From the NCBI RefSeq assembly GCF_002091715.1, contig NZ_BDAG01000028.1, forward strand, positions 1-64,000: 64,000 nt of DNA, given 5' to 3'. A model generated the notes under the pieces. That model made no database searches. It saw only the letters and a program-made list of their open reading frames with translations, and was not told the DNA's origin. Below, one piece after another: positions 44,546-54,548 of this stretch. Source of the DNA: Pseudomonas migulae NBRC 103157 (GTDB taxonomy: Bacteria > Pseudomonadota > Gammaproteobacteria > Pseudomonadales > Pseudomonadaceae). Within the stretch, counting starts at the first letter, position 1. Each line of letters starts with the position of its first letter. The position numbers and the translations under genes are program-made.

Positions 44546-45028
44546 TTACTCTTCCTTGCCCTTGTTGCGCACCGCACGTTGCAGCTCGCGACCGGCGTCG
44601 CGTTCGCGTTCGGTGTCACGCTTGTCATATTCCTTCTTGCCCTTGCCCAGTGCGATCTCGCACTTGACCATGTGCTTGCTCCAGTACCAGGACAGGCACA
44701 CGCAGGCGTAACCTTTTTGCTGCACGGCGGCGGCCAGCTTTTCCAGCTCGCGGCGGTTGAGCAGCAATTTTCGGGTGCGCGTCGGGTCAGCAATGACGTG
44801 GGTGCTGGCGGTCGTCAGTGGCGTAATGTGGCTGCCAAGCAGCCAGGCTTCGCCATCCTTGAGCAGTACATAACTGTCAACCAGCTGTAGCTTGCTCGCC
44901 CGCAGACTTTTTACTTCCCAGCCGGCCAGGACCAGACCAGCCTCGAACCGATGTTCGATGAAGTAATCGTGTCGCGCCTTTTTATTTTGCGCGATGGTCC
45001 CTGTTGGGTGTTTCTTCTGTTTAGCCAT
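44546..45028 (-). CDS. smpB: SsrA-binding protein SmpB
   Basis: A 160-residue SmpB. N terminus KKHPTGTIAQNKKARHDYFI, core LVLAGWEVKSLRASKLQLVDSY, and the basic tail GKGKKEYDKRDTERERDAGR that enters the empty mRNA channel. It binds tmRNA and brings it to stalled ribosomes. Convergent with lldR, divergent from the sodium-dependent transporter. The partner RNA, ssrA, is at 34303-34696. Confidence 0.97.
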   Translation of the reverse strand: MAKQKKHPTGTIAQNKKARHDYFIEHRFEAGLVLAGWEVKSLRASKLQLVDSYVLLKDGEAWLLGSHITPLTTASTHVIADPTRTRKLLLNRRELEKLAAAVQQKGYACVCLSWYWSKHMVKCEIALGKGKKEYDKRDTERERDAGRELQRAVRNKGKEE

Positions 45029-45146
45029 AGGGGCGGCATTATAGGGAGTTGCAAGCGAGTCGGCTACGGTGACGCAGCGTGCTTGAGCAGGTTGATTGAA
45101 TCCCGGACAATGCGCCCTCTTTTTTCAATGCTGGGACGTGGTAACG

Positions 45147-46550
45147 ATGTCGACAGACAAGGTTTCTGTCCACGGCAGTTGGGCTAGCCGCTGGGTCTTC
45201 ATACTCGCCGCGACCGGTTCGGCCGTGGGCCTGGGTAGCATCTGGAAGTTCCCGTACATGGTCGGGGTCTACGGCGGCGGTGCGTTTGTGCTGATGTTCC
45301 TGGCCTGTATCGCACTGATCGGCGTGCCGGTCATGCTGGCGGAAACCCTGATCGGCCGGCGTGCCCGGCAAAGTCCCGCCAACGCGTTGAAGGTGCTGGC
45401 GCTGGAGGCGGGGCATTCGGGCAAGTGGTCCTGGGGTGCGTTCGCCGGGATGATCACAGCGCTGCTGATCCTGTCTTTCTATAGCGTTGTCGGCGGCTGG
45501 TCGCTGGATTACATCATCGACATGGGGCGCGGTGATTTCCAGGGTGTAACGCCTGATCAGGTCGGCGCGTACTTTGGCAAGGTGATCGCCGATCCATGGC
45601 GCCTGACACTTTGGCACACGATTTTTATGCTGCTGTCCGCCATTGTGATCGCCAAAGGCGTCGTTGCCGGGCTTGAACGCAGCCTGCGGATCATGATGCC
45701 GTTGCTCTTTGTGATGATCCTGGTGCTGCTGGGTTACAGCATGACCACCGGCCATTTCATGGAGGGCGTGCATTTCATGTTCGACTTCCACCCGGAAAAA
45801 GTCCTCGACGGTTTGTTGCCCGCCATGGGGCATGCGTTCTTCTCCCTCAGCGTAGGCGTGGGTTCGATCATGATCTACGGCGCTTACATGCCGAAAGACT
45901 CGTCGATTTCAGGCACCGTCGTCGGAGTAGCGCTGCTCGATACCTTTGTTTCTCTCGTGGCCGGCCTGGCGTTGTTTCCCATAGTGTTTGCTGCCGGCCT
46001 GAATCCGAGTGAAGGCCCTGGCCTGATGTTCGTCAGCCTGCCATTTGCCTTTGGCAACGTAGCGTTTGGCCAGTTGATGGGCGTAGTGTTCTTCGTGCTT
46101 GTAGCGATTGCGGCCTGGAGTTCGGCGATTTCGTTGCTGGAGCCGATGGTGGCTTACCTGGTTGAGCGTACTAAAGTCAGTCGCGCCTGGGTGACGTTCT
46201 GGCTGGCATTCACATGCTGGTTCGTCGGTCTTGGGACTGTGTTTTCCTTCAATATCTGGAAGGAAGCCAAGTTTTTCGTGAACGAAGGCGGGATGTTCCA
46301 TCTCTATCAATGGGGTGCGGCCGGCGGCCTGGATTTCTTTGGCGTGATCGATTTCTTCACCTCGCGGATCATGCTGCCTCTCGGTGGTTTGTGTTTCGTG
46401 GTGTTTGCGGGCTGGGTGATGGGGCGTGAAGCGGTGCGCGACGAGTTGTCGATCCGCAGCCCCATGCTGTTCAATCTGTCCCTGTTTTTGATGCGCTATG
46501 TAGCGCCCATCGGCATTCTCGTAGTGTTTGCCGCCCAGCTGTGGAAGTGA
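45147..46550 (+). CDS. Neurotransmitter:sodium symporter (NSS/SNF) family transporter
   Basis: A 467-residue sodium-dependent transporter with about 12 transmembrane helices. TM1 reads ATGSAVGLGSIWKFPYMVGVYGGGAFVL, the NSS signature with unwound GSAVGLG. Members take up amino acids with Na+; the substrate is not evident. ATG 45147 is used because the reading frame upstream has no NSS similarity; the ribosome binding site (GGGACG) is weak. ratA follows after 7 bp, so co-transcription is possible. Confidence 0.88.
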   Translation: MSTDKVSVHGSWASRWVFILAATGSAVGLGSIWKFPYMVGVYGGGAFVLMFLACIALIGVPVMLAETLIGRRARQSPANALKVLALEAGHSGKWSWGAFAGMITALLILSFYSVVGGWSLDYIIDMGRGDFQGVTPDQVGAYFGKVIADPWRLTLWHTIFMLLSAIVIAKGVVAGLERSLRIMMPLLFVMILVLLGYSMTTGHFMEGVHFMFDFHPEKVLDGLLPAMGHAFFSLSVGVGSIMIYGAYMPKDSSISGTVVGVALLDTFVSLVAGLALFPIVFAAGLNPSEGPGLMFVSLPFAFGNVAFGQLMGVVFFVLVAIAAWSSAISLLEPMVAYLVERTKVSRAWVTFWLAFTCWFVGLGTVFSFNIWKEAKFFVNEGGMFHLYQWGAAGGLDFFGVIDFFTSRIMLPLGGLCFVVFAGWVMGREAVRDELSIRSPMLFNLSLFLMRYVAPIGILVVFAAQLWK

Positions 46551-46557
46551 CGCTGAC

Positions 46558-46992
46558 ATGACGACACACATTCAACGTTCGGCCCTGCTGCCGTATCCGG
46601 CGCAAGCGCTGTATGACTTGGTCAATGACGTGGCGCGTTACCCGGAGTTTCTGCCGTGGTGCTCGTCGGCCGAAGTCCTGGAAAGCTCTATCGAGCACAT
46701 GCGTGCAAGCGTTGGTGTGGCCAAAGGTGGCCTCAGCCAGCATTTCGTAACGCGCAACACGCTGGTGCCCGGGCAATCGATCGAAATGAATCTCGAGGAA
46801 GGTCCGTTCACTCAGTTGCACGGCATCTGGGTGTTCAAGGCGTTGACCGACAAGGCCTGCAAGATCAGCCTGGACCTTTCGTTCGACTATGCAGGGCCGA
46901 TTGTCCGCGCAACGTTGGGGCCATTGTTCAATCAGGCGGCCAATACGCTGGTGGATGCATTCTGCCAGCGCGCCAAGCAGATGCATGGTTGA
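46558..46992 (+). CDS. ratA: RatA, COQ10/START-domain protein (ribosome association toxin family)
   Basis: A 144-residue START/COQ10-fold protein with IQRSALLPYPAQALYDLVND at the N terminus and the YPEFLPWC motif. E. coli RatA was reported to block 70S assembly, while relatives bind ubiquinone or help respiratory-chain assembly, so the true role is unsettled. ATG 46558 follows the transporter stop by 7 bp; overlaps rnfH by 8 bases. The ratA-rnfH pairing is conserved across gammaproteobacteria. Confidence 0.9.
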   Translation: MTTHIQRSALLPYPAQALYDLVNDVARYPEFLPWCSSAEVLESSIEHMRASVGVAKGGLSQHFVTRNTLVPGQSIEMNLEEGPFTQLHGIWVFKALTDKACKISLDLSFDYAGPIVRATLGPLFNQAANTLVDAFCQRAKQMHG

Positions 46993-47299
46993 GGTCGTGA
47001 TCGAAGTCGAGGTGGTGTATGCCGCCGTTGATCGTCAGGTGCTTCTAAGTGTGACCGTGCCAGCGGGGACGACAGTGCGGGCGGCTTTGCTGGCGTCGGG
47101 GGTAGATCGCGAGTTTCCTGAGCTGGACCTGGCTGAATGCCCTGTGGGGATATTCGGCAAGGTGGTCATCGATCCTGATACTCGTCAGCTACAGGCGGGG
47201 GATCGCATCGAGATTTATCGACCGCTGCTGGCCGATCCGAAAGAGGTTCGCCGGCTTCGTGCCGCCAAGGCTGCCGAGGCCAAAGCGCGGAATCAGTGA
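46985..47299 (+). CDS. rnfH: RnfH/RatB family ubiquitin-fold protein (UPF0125)
   Basis: A 104-residue protein with a beta-grasp (ubiquitin-like) fold of the RnfH/UPF0125 family: IEVEVVYAAVDRQVLLSVTV, GIFGKVV and DRIEIYRPLLADPKEVRR. Starts within the last eight bases of ratA, so translation is coupled. Function is not established; the Rnf link in the name comes from other species. Followed by a strong bidirectional terminator. Confidence 0.92.
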   Translation: MVEVVIEVEVVYAAVDRQVLLSVTVPAGTTVRAALLASGVDREFPELDLAECPVGIFGKVVIDPDTRQLQAGDRIEIYRPLLADPKEVRRLRAAKAAEAKARNQ

Positions 47300-47317
47300 T
47301 GTGCCAAACGGCAGACA

Positions 47318-47349
47318 ATAAAAAACCCGGACATTCCGGGTTTTTTATT
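47318..47349. terminator. Bidirectional terminator between rnfH and bamE
   Basis: AACCCGGA / TCCGGGTT stem with a 3-nt loop, flanked by AATAAAA on the left and TTTTTTATT on the right. Serves both convergent genes. Confidence 0.92.
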
Positions 47350-47359
47350 GCGTCGCAAA

Positions 47360-47887
47360 TTATTGCGGCGAGGTTTCCAGCGGTTCTGGCGTCGGGACCG
47401 GTACGGTTTCTACGCCGTCTACGTCCTTCTGGATCTGATCCAGCAACGAACCCGGCTTGACCGGTTTTTCCGGTTTCGGCTTCTCGGCGTTTTCTGCAGG
47501 TGCGGTCACGGTAGTGCCGCTGTCCTTGCCGAGAATGGCTTCGTCCCGGCTCACGCCTGGCATGAAATCACCGGAGAGGCTGACAAGTTGGTCATTTGGG
47601 TTGAAGATAACGCTAATGCGTTCCTGTTGGCGTTCACCGCCACCCGGTTGCAGGCTATACAGATAATCCCAGCGATCGGCATGGAACGTGTCGGTCAGCA
47701 GAGGGTTGCCCATGATAAACCGTACTTGCCGACGGGTCATTCCCGGGCGTAACTGGTCTATCATGTCCTGCGTGACGACATTGCCCTGCTGGATGTCGAT
47801 TTTGTAAACCCCGGGGAATGAACAACCGGCGAGTGCGAGCAGTCCCACAAAGGTGAAACTGGTTAGCAAGAGCTTGGTGTTTTGCAT
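47360..47887 (-). CDS. bamE: BamE, outer-membrane assembly lipoprotein
   Basis: A 175-residue BamE/SmpA/OmlA lipoprotein. Signal peptide with lipobox LALAGC (Cys22), core VYKIDIQQGNVVTQDMIDQLRPGMTRRQVRFIMGNPLL, and the conserved DRWDYLYS. The last 50 residues are a Pro/Glu/Lys-rich tail (AENAEKPKPEKPVKPG), longer than in E. coli BamE. Part of the BAM beta-barrel insertion complex. Divergent from fur, as in other Pseudomonas. Confidence 0.96.
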   Translation of the reverse strand: MQNTKLLLTSFTFVGLLALAGCSFPGVYKIDIQQGNVVTQDMIDQLRPGMTRRQVRFIMGNPLLTDTFHADRWDYLYSLQPGGGERQQERISVIFNPNDQLVSLSGDFMPGVSRDEAILGKDSGTTVTAPAENAEKPKPEKPVKPGSLLDQIQKDVDGVETVPVPTPEPLETSPQ

Positions 47888-47984
47888 CGGTGGGCGACTT
47901 CCACTATCTTGGCTGGGACAACGTAAACGCCGATCATACCCGCATTAAGAGAAGCTGCGAAGCAGCATCGCGAGAAAGCTGACC

Positions 47985-48389
47985 ATGGTTGAAAATAGCG
48001 AACTACGCAAAGCCGGCCTCAAAGTGACCCTTCCACGGGTCAAGATTCTGCAAATGCTCGATTCCGCCGAGCAACGCCACATGAGTGCCGAGGATGTTTA
48101 CAAGGCGCTGATGGAGGCTGGTGAGGACGTCGGTCTGGCCACGGTTTACCGTGTACTGACCCAGTTCGAGGCAGCTGGCCTTGTGGTGCGGCACAACTTC
48201 GACGGAGGCCATGCGGTCTTCGAGCTGGACGACGGCAAGCATCACGACCATATGGTCAACGTCGAGACCAGTGAAGTGATCGAATTCTTCGACGAAGAAA
48301 TCGAGCGCCTGCAGAAAGCGATCGTCGACAAGTATGGCTTCGAGATGGTTGATCACAATCTTGTGCTGTACGTGCGCAAGAAAAAGTAA
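47985..48389 (+). CDS. fur: Ferric uptake regulator Fur
   Basis: A 134-residue Fur with the winged-helix DNA-binding domain (about residues 1-80; HMSAEDVYKALMEAGEDVGLATVYRVLTQFEAAG) and metal-binding dimer domain with HHDHM and the late histidine MVDHNLVLYV. The CxxC zinc motif found in E. coli Fur (LDCGKVIEF region) is absent, reading VETSEVIEF; the protein has no cysteine. This is usual for Pseudomonas. Followed by a perfect terminator. Confidence 0.97.
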   Translation: MVENSELRKAGLKVTLPRVKILQMLDSAEQRHMSAEDVYKALMEAGEDVGLATVYRVLTQFEAAGLVVRHNFDGGHAVFELDDGKHHDHMVNVETSEVIEFFDEEIERLQKAIVDKYGFEMVDHNLVLYVRKKK

Positions 48390-48423
48390 GCATGTCGCGC
48401 GAACTTCAGGTTCGCGAAACGAG

Positions 48424-48455
48424 CGAAGGCGACCCCAGGGTCGCCTTCGTGCTTT
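48424..48455 (+). terminator. fur terminator
   Basis: CGAAGGCGACCC (48424-48435) and GGGTCGCCTTCG (48438-48449): a perfect 12-bp stem with a 2-nt loop, followed by TGCTTTC. Confidence 0.85.
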
Positions 48456-48503
48456 CTGCCGGCCTTAGATGTTTTGCGGCCTTCGCTGGTTGGCACTCGG
48501 CCT

Positions 48504-48599
48504 CCTGTAGGCGCCGGCTTGCTGGCGATGGTCGTTGACGATAACGCGTAGGATCTGATTAAACGCGGCGCATCCATCGCCAGCAAGCCGGCTCCTGCA
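48504..48599. repeat. REP pair (inverted) between fur and recN
   Basis: Arms CCTGTAGGCGCCGGCTTGCTGGCGATGG (48504-48531) and CCATCGCCAGCAAGCCGGCTCCTGCA (48574-48599), a typical fluorescent-Pseudomonas REP in inverted orientation with about 42 bases between. Sequence family differs from the pair at 4131-4224. Confidence 0.85.
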
Positions 48600-48616
48600 T
48601 GTCTCGCGTGCGAAGC

Positions 48617-50290
48617 TTAGATTTTTGCGGTAACGACCATTTTTTTCGCGTGGGCCAGGGATTCCTTGGTCAAGTCGATGCCGCCCAGCATCCGTGCGAC
48701 TTCTTCGACGCGATCATTCTTGCTGAGCTTGGAGACGGCCGTGTGGGTCGCATCCTCGCCACGCACCTTGTGCACAAATAGATGCTGATGACCCTGCGCC
48801 GCCACTTGTGGCAAGTGAGTCACCGTCAACACCTGCCCGCGCTCGCCAAGGCGACGCAGCAGCTGGCCGACAATCTCCGCAGTCGGTCCGCCGATACCCA
48901 CGTCCACTTCGTCAAATACCAGTGTCGGTACGCGTGAGGTCTGCGCGGTGATCACCTGAATCGCGAGGCTGATCCGCGAGAGCTCGCCGCCCGAGGCTAC
49001 TTTTGCCAAGGCTTTCAAGGGCTGGCCGGGGTTGGCGCTCACCAGCAGCTCTACCTGTTCGAGCCCGTTGGGTAGCAACTCATCGCTGCTGTTGGGGCGC
49101 AGTTCGATGGTGAAGCGACCTCCGGGCATGCCCAGTCGCTGAATTTCCTGCTCCACGGCGCTGGCCAGACTGCTGGAGGCTTGATGGCGCAGGTCGCTGA
49201 GTTCTCGAGCCTTCTCCTGGTAATGGCGAGCATAGGACGCCAGCTCATCGCTCAGTCGTTCGATGGATTCGTCGTTCGCATTCAACGTTTCGATTTCATC
49301 CAGCAACCGCTGCTGCATTTCGGCCACTTCGGTGGGCTGGATGCGGTGTTTGCGCGCCATGGTGTAGATCGCATCGAGGCGTTCTTCCAGGTATTGAAGA
49401 CGCGCCGGGTCCGCATCGAAGTTGTCGAGAAAGCGATTCAGCTCGCCCACGGCTTCTTCAACCTGGATCTGTGCACTGGTCAGCAAACTGCTGGCTTCGC
49501 CCAGCGCGCCAATCGAGTTGTTCACGCTCGACAGCCGATTCAGGCTGGCGGTCAGGGCATTCAGGACATTGCCGGAATCACTTTCGCTGCACTGCTCGAC
49601 CACTTGTCGGCAGATTCCCAGCAGGGTTTCGGCGTTGGTCAGGTTCTTGTGTTCCTGCTCCAACTGCTCCAGTTCGTTTTCGCCGAGGCCGAGGTTTTCC
49701 AGCTCTTCGAGTTGATAGCTCAGCAATTGATGGCGTGCGCGCTGCTCATCGCCGGAGTTGGACAGGCGCTCCAGCTCCTGACGGGTCTGGCGCCAGCGCT
49801 GGGCGGCAAGCTGAACCTGACGGGCAAGGTCGGTGGCACCGGCATACTCGTCGAGCAGGCGTCGGTGAGTGTCGGTCTTGAGCAGGGATTGGTGTTCGTG
49901 CTGGCTGTGGATATCAATCAGTAGTTCGCCCAGGGACTTGAGATCACCGAGCGGGCAGGGCGTGCCGTTGATATAGCCGCGCGAACGTCCTTCGGCAGTG
50001 ATCACCCGGCGAAGGATGCATGGGCCATCGCTTTCGAGGTCGCGCTCGGCCAGCCAGGCACTGGCTTCAGGAATGTCGACCAGGTCGAAGGTGGCCAGGA
50101 TGTCGGCCTTGTCGGCACCGGGGCGGACGACGCCACTGTCGGCGCGATCGCCCAGAGTCAGGCCCAGGGCGTCGAGCATGATCGACTTCCCGGCGCCGGT
50201 TTCACCCGTGATCACGCTCATCCCGCGATCGAGTTCGAGATCGAGATGTTCGACGATGGCATAGTTGTGTACGGACAGGTGCACCAGCAT
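48617..50290 (-). CDS. recN: DNA repair protein RecN
   Basis: A 557-residue SMC-like ATPase for double-strand break repair. Walker A GETGAGKS at residues 29-36, long central coiled coil (about 150-370), and the C-terminal half of the ATPase with ASGGELSRISLAIQV (signature) and TLVFDEVDVGIGG (Walker B). The upstream LexA box at 50315-50330 predicts SOS induction, as known for recN elsewhere. ATG 50290 gives the normal start MLVHLSVHNYAIVEHLDLEL. Confidence 0.97.
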   Translation of the reverse strand: MLVHLSVHNYAIVEHLDLELDRGMSVITGETGAGKSIMLDALGLTLGDRADSGVVRPGADKADILATFDLVDIPEASAWLAERDLESDGPCILRRVITAEGRSRGYINGTPCPLGDLKSLGELLIDIHSQHEHQSLLKTDTHRRLLDEYAGATDLARQVQLAAQRWRQTRQELERLSNSGDEQRARHQLLSYQLEELENLGLGENELEQLEQEHKNLTNAETLLGICRQVVEQCSESDSGNVLNALTASLNRLSSVNNSIGALGEASSLLTSAQIQVEEAVGELNRFLDNFDADPARLQYLEERLDAIYTMARKHRIQPTEVAEMQQRLLDEIETLNANDESIERLSDELASYARHYQEKARELSDLRHQASSSLASAVEQEIQRLGMPGGRFTIELRPNSSDELLPNGLEQVELLVSANPGQPLKALAKVASGGELSRISLAIQVITAQTSRVPTLVFDEVDVGIGGPTAEIVGQLLRRLGERGQVLTVTHLPQVAAQGHQHLFVHKVRGEDATHTAVSKLSKNDRVEEVARMLGGIDLTKESLAHAKKMVVTAKI

Positions 50291-50314
50291 AAAGGCCGCT
50301 CCCAGGCTTTAGGT

Positions 50315-50330
50315 CTGGTTATTTATACAG
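50315..50330 (-). promoter_or_regulatory. LexA (SOS) box of recN
   Basis: Minus strand CTGTATAAATAACCAG, fitting CTG-N10-CAG and close to the Pseudomonas consensus CTGTATAAATATACAG. It lies 25 bp before the recN start. Confidence 0.85.
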
Positions 50331-50450
50331 TGTTTTATTTGCGCCTGACAATGCCCTCGCTTAGCTCGATTTGCTTGATCCGACGAAATCGTTAGCCCAT
50401 TGAGGAATGACAATGCAGCTGTTTTTTGTAGGGTTAATCATAACGAGCCC

Positions 50451-50479
50451 CTTGAAGCTGATTTTTGCGGCCCCATATA
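50451..50479 (+). promoter_or_regulatory. Heat-shock (sigma-32) promoter of grpE
   Basis: CTTGAA (50451-50456), 14-base spacer, CCCCATATA (50471-50479): matches CTTGAAA-N11-16-CCCCATnT. About 55 bp before the grpE start. Confidence 0.85.
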
Positions 50480-50531
50480 CCGGGACAGAAGCGCGAGTTG
50501 AGCTCGCGGACGAAATTGAAAGGAGAAATCT

Positions 50532-51098
50532 ATGGCTGACGAACAGACAGTGGATACGCAAAATCTAGACGCCGATCAGGCTGCCCAGGACTCGGGTGGT
50601 GATCTGGCGGCCCGTGTACAAGTGCTCGAAGAGCAACTGGCTGGCGCCCAGGATCAGGCTTTGCGTGTAGCAGCTGATCTGCAGAACGTCCGCCGCCGCG
50701 CCGAGCAGGATGTAGAAAAAGCGCACAAATTCGCCCTGGAAAAATTCGCAGGCGATTTGCTGCCGATCATCGACAGCCTGGAGCGTGGCCTGGAGTTGTC
50801 CAGCCCGGACGACGAAAGCATCCGTCCAATGCGCGAAGGCATCGAGCTGACCCTGAAAATGTTCCAGGACACCCTGAAGCGTTATCAGCTGGAGGCGATC
50901 GATCCGCATGGAGAACCGTTCAACGCCGTTCAACATCAGGCAATGGCCATGCAGGAAAGCGCCGACGTCGAGCCGAACAGCGTGCTCAAGGTGTTCCAGA
51001 AGGGCTATCAGCTCAACGGTCGTCTGCTGCGCCCGGCCATGGTCGTGGTCAGCAAGGCCCCTGCGCCAGTTTCGCCTTCTATTGACGAGCAGGCTTGA
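50532..51098 (+). CDS. grpE: GrpE, nucleotide-exchange factor of DnaK
   Basis: A 188-residue GrpE: acidic N terminus, long helix (about 30-85, ARVQVLEEQLAGAQDQALRVAADLQNVRRR) and the beta-wing domain with FNAVQHQAMAMQES and VLKVFQKGYQLNGRLLRPAMVVVS. AGGAG 8 bases upstream. Controlled by the sigma-32 promoter at 50451. Its stop overlaps the -35 of the dnaK promoter. Confidence 0.97.
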   Translation: MADEQTVDTQNLDADQAAQDSGGDLAARVQVLEEQLAGAQDQALRVAADLQNVRRRAEQDVEKAHKFALEKFAGDLLPIIDSLERGLELSSPDDESIRPMREGIELTLKMFQDTLKRYQLEAIDPHGEPFNAVQHQAMAMQESADVEPNSVLKVFQKGYQLNGRLLRPAMVVVSKAPAPVSPSIDEQA

Positions 51099-51121
51099 AA
51101 TTAGCCGCAAGGCCCCCATTT
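51094..51121 (+). promoter_or_regulatory. Heat-shock (sigma-32) promoter of dnaK
   Basis: CTTGAAA (51094-51100), 13-base spacer, CCCCATTT (51114-51121): a perfect consensus. The -35 element overlaps the grpE stop codon (51096-51098). Confidence 0.9.
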
Positions 51122-51200
51122 AGAAGTCAAGCGTTTAAGTGCTACCGCAGTTAGCCACCACTGCTGCGGCAACCAAATCCAAAGTTTCGGGAGAGTGAAC

Positions 51201-53117
<1,917 letters not shown>

Positions 53118-53171
53118 GTTAGTGGTCGCCCGGTTGACTGCCTTAAGGCGGTGACTGGTAGGATGTCGCCG

Positions 53172-53191
53172 CGCGGGAGCTTGCTCCCGCG
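53172..53191. repeat. Perfect hairpin between dnaK and dnaJ
   Basis: CGCGGGAGC, TT, GCTCCCGCG: a perfect 9-bp stem in the 297-bp gap. The sequence resembles half of a fluorescent-Pseudomonas REP. No U-run follows, so more likely an mRNA stability or REP element than a terminator. The rest of the gap (53192-53414) shows no gene. Confidence 0.65.
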
Positions 53192-53414
53192 TTGGCGTGT
53201 CTGGAGTACACGAATTTTTACAGCATGCGACAGCGTTCGTGTGTTGGCGGTATGGCCGAAGATGCTCCTGCTTTTCGAGCCGACAGTACTGCAATGAATC
53301 AAAGACCAGGATCGTTGAATTGACGTGAGTTGGGTCCGGGCCTGTATTGGGGCTCAACGAGTTTGACGAGGCTCAGGAGAGGTTTGTCGAACGTCCTTAA
53401 GAGTGCAAAGACTT

Positions 53415-54539
53415 ATGGCAAAGCGTGACTATTACGAAGTATTGGGTGTTGAGCGTGGCTCGAGCGAAGCGGACCTGAAGAAGGCCTACCGTCGCTTGGC
53501 GATGAAGCACCACCCGGACCGTAATCCCGATGACAAAGCGTCGGAAGAGATGTTCAAAGAGGCCAATGAGGCCTACGAAGTGTTGTCCGATTCCAGCAAG
53601 CGCGCGGCGTACGACCAGTATGGTCATGCCGGTGTCGACCCAAGCATGGGTGGCGGCGGTGCCGGGTTTGGCGGTCAGAATTTCTCCGACATCTTTGGCG
53701 ATGTCTTCAGTGATTTCTTCGGTGGCGGTCGCGGCGGTGCTCGTGGCGGCGCCCAGCGCGGCAGCGACCTGCGTTACACCCTGGAGCTGAATCTGGAAGA
53801 AGCGGTGCGCGGTACCACCGTTAACATCCGCGTTCCGACACTGGTCAACTGCAAGCCATGCGATGGCTCGGGTGCCAAGAAAGGCTCCTCGCCGGTCACC
53901 TGCCCGACGTGCGGCGGTATCGGTCAGGTCCGCATGCAGCAAGGTTTCTTCTCGGTGCAGCAGACCTGTCCGCGCTGCCATGGTCAGGGCAAGATCATTT
54001 CCGATCCGTGCACTTCCTGCAACGGTGACGGTCGCGTTGAAGAGTACAAAACACTTTCCGTGAAAGTGCCGGCCGGTGTCGACACGGGTGATCGCATTCG
54101 TCTGTCCGGCGAAGGCGAGGCGGGTGCTCAGGGCGGTCCGACTGGCGACCTGTACGTGGTGATCAATGTGCGCGAGCACGCGATCTTCCAGCGCGATGGC
54201 AAGCACCTGTTCTGCGAAGTGCCGATCAGCTTCGTCGATGCGGCGCTGGGTGGCGAGCTGGAGATTCCGACCCTCGATGGGCGGGTCAAACTGAAAATCC
54301 CAGAAGGGACTCAGACCGGCAAACAATTCCGTGTGCGCGGCAAAGGTGTTGCGCCCGTGCGTGGTGGCGGTGCCGGCGACCTGATGTGTCGTGTGGCGGT
54401 CGAAACCCCGGTCAACCTGGGGCGTCGTCAGCGCGAATTGCTGGAAGAGTTCCGCAGTTCTCTGGCGGACGATAACAGCCATTCGCCGAAAACCACCGGT
54501 TGGTTCGAAGGCGTGAAGCGCTTCTTTGGCGACCTGTAA
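53415..54539 (+). CDS. dnaJ: Co-chaperone DnaJ
   Basis: A 374-residue type-I J protein. J domain (about 1-70) with HPD in AMKHHPDRNPD, Gly/Phe-rich region (GFGGQNFSDIFGDVFSDFFG), four zinc-binding CxxCxGxG repeats (CKPCDGSG, CPTCGGIG, CPRCHGQG, CTSCNGDG) and the C-terminal substrate domains. ATG 53415 follows AAGAG by about 10 bases. dapB follows directly. Stimulates DnaK ATPase. Confidence 0.98.
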   Translation: MAKRDYYEVLGVERGSSEADLKKAYRRLAMKHHPDRNPDDKASEEMFKEANEAYEVLSDSSKRAAYDQYGHAGVDPSMGGGGAGFGGQNFSDIFGDVFSDFFGGGRGGARGGAQRGSDLRYTLELNLEEAVRGTTVNIRVPTLVNCKPCDGSGAKKGSSPVTCPTCGGIGQVRMQQGFFSVQQTCPRCHGQGKIISDPCTSCNGDGRVEEYKTLSVKVPAGVDTGDRIRLSGEGEAGAQGGPTGDLYVVINVREHAIFQRDGKHLFCEVPISFVDAALGGELEIPTLDGRVKLKIPEGTQTGKQFRVRGKGVAPVRGGGAGDLMCRVAVETPVNLGRRQRELLEEFRSSLADDNSHSPKTTGWFEGVKRFFGDL

Positions 54540-54548
54540 GGAGTGAGC

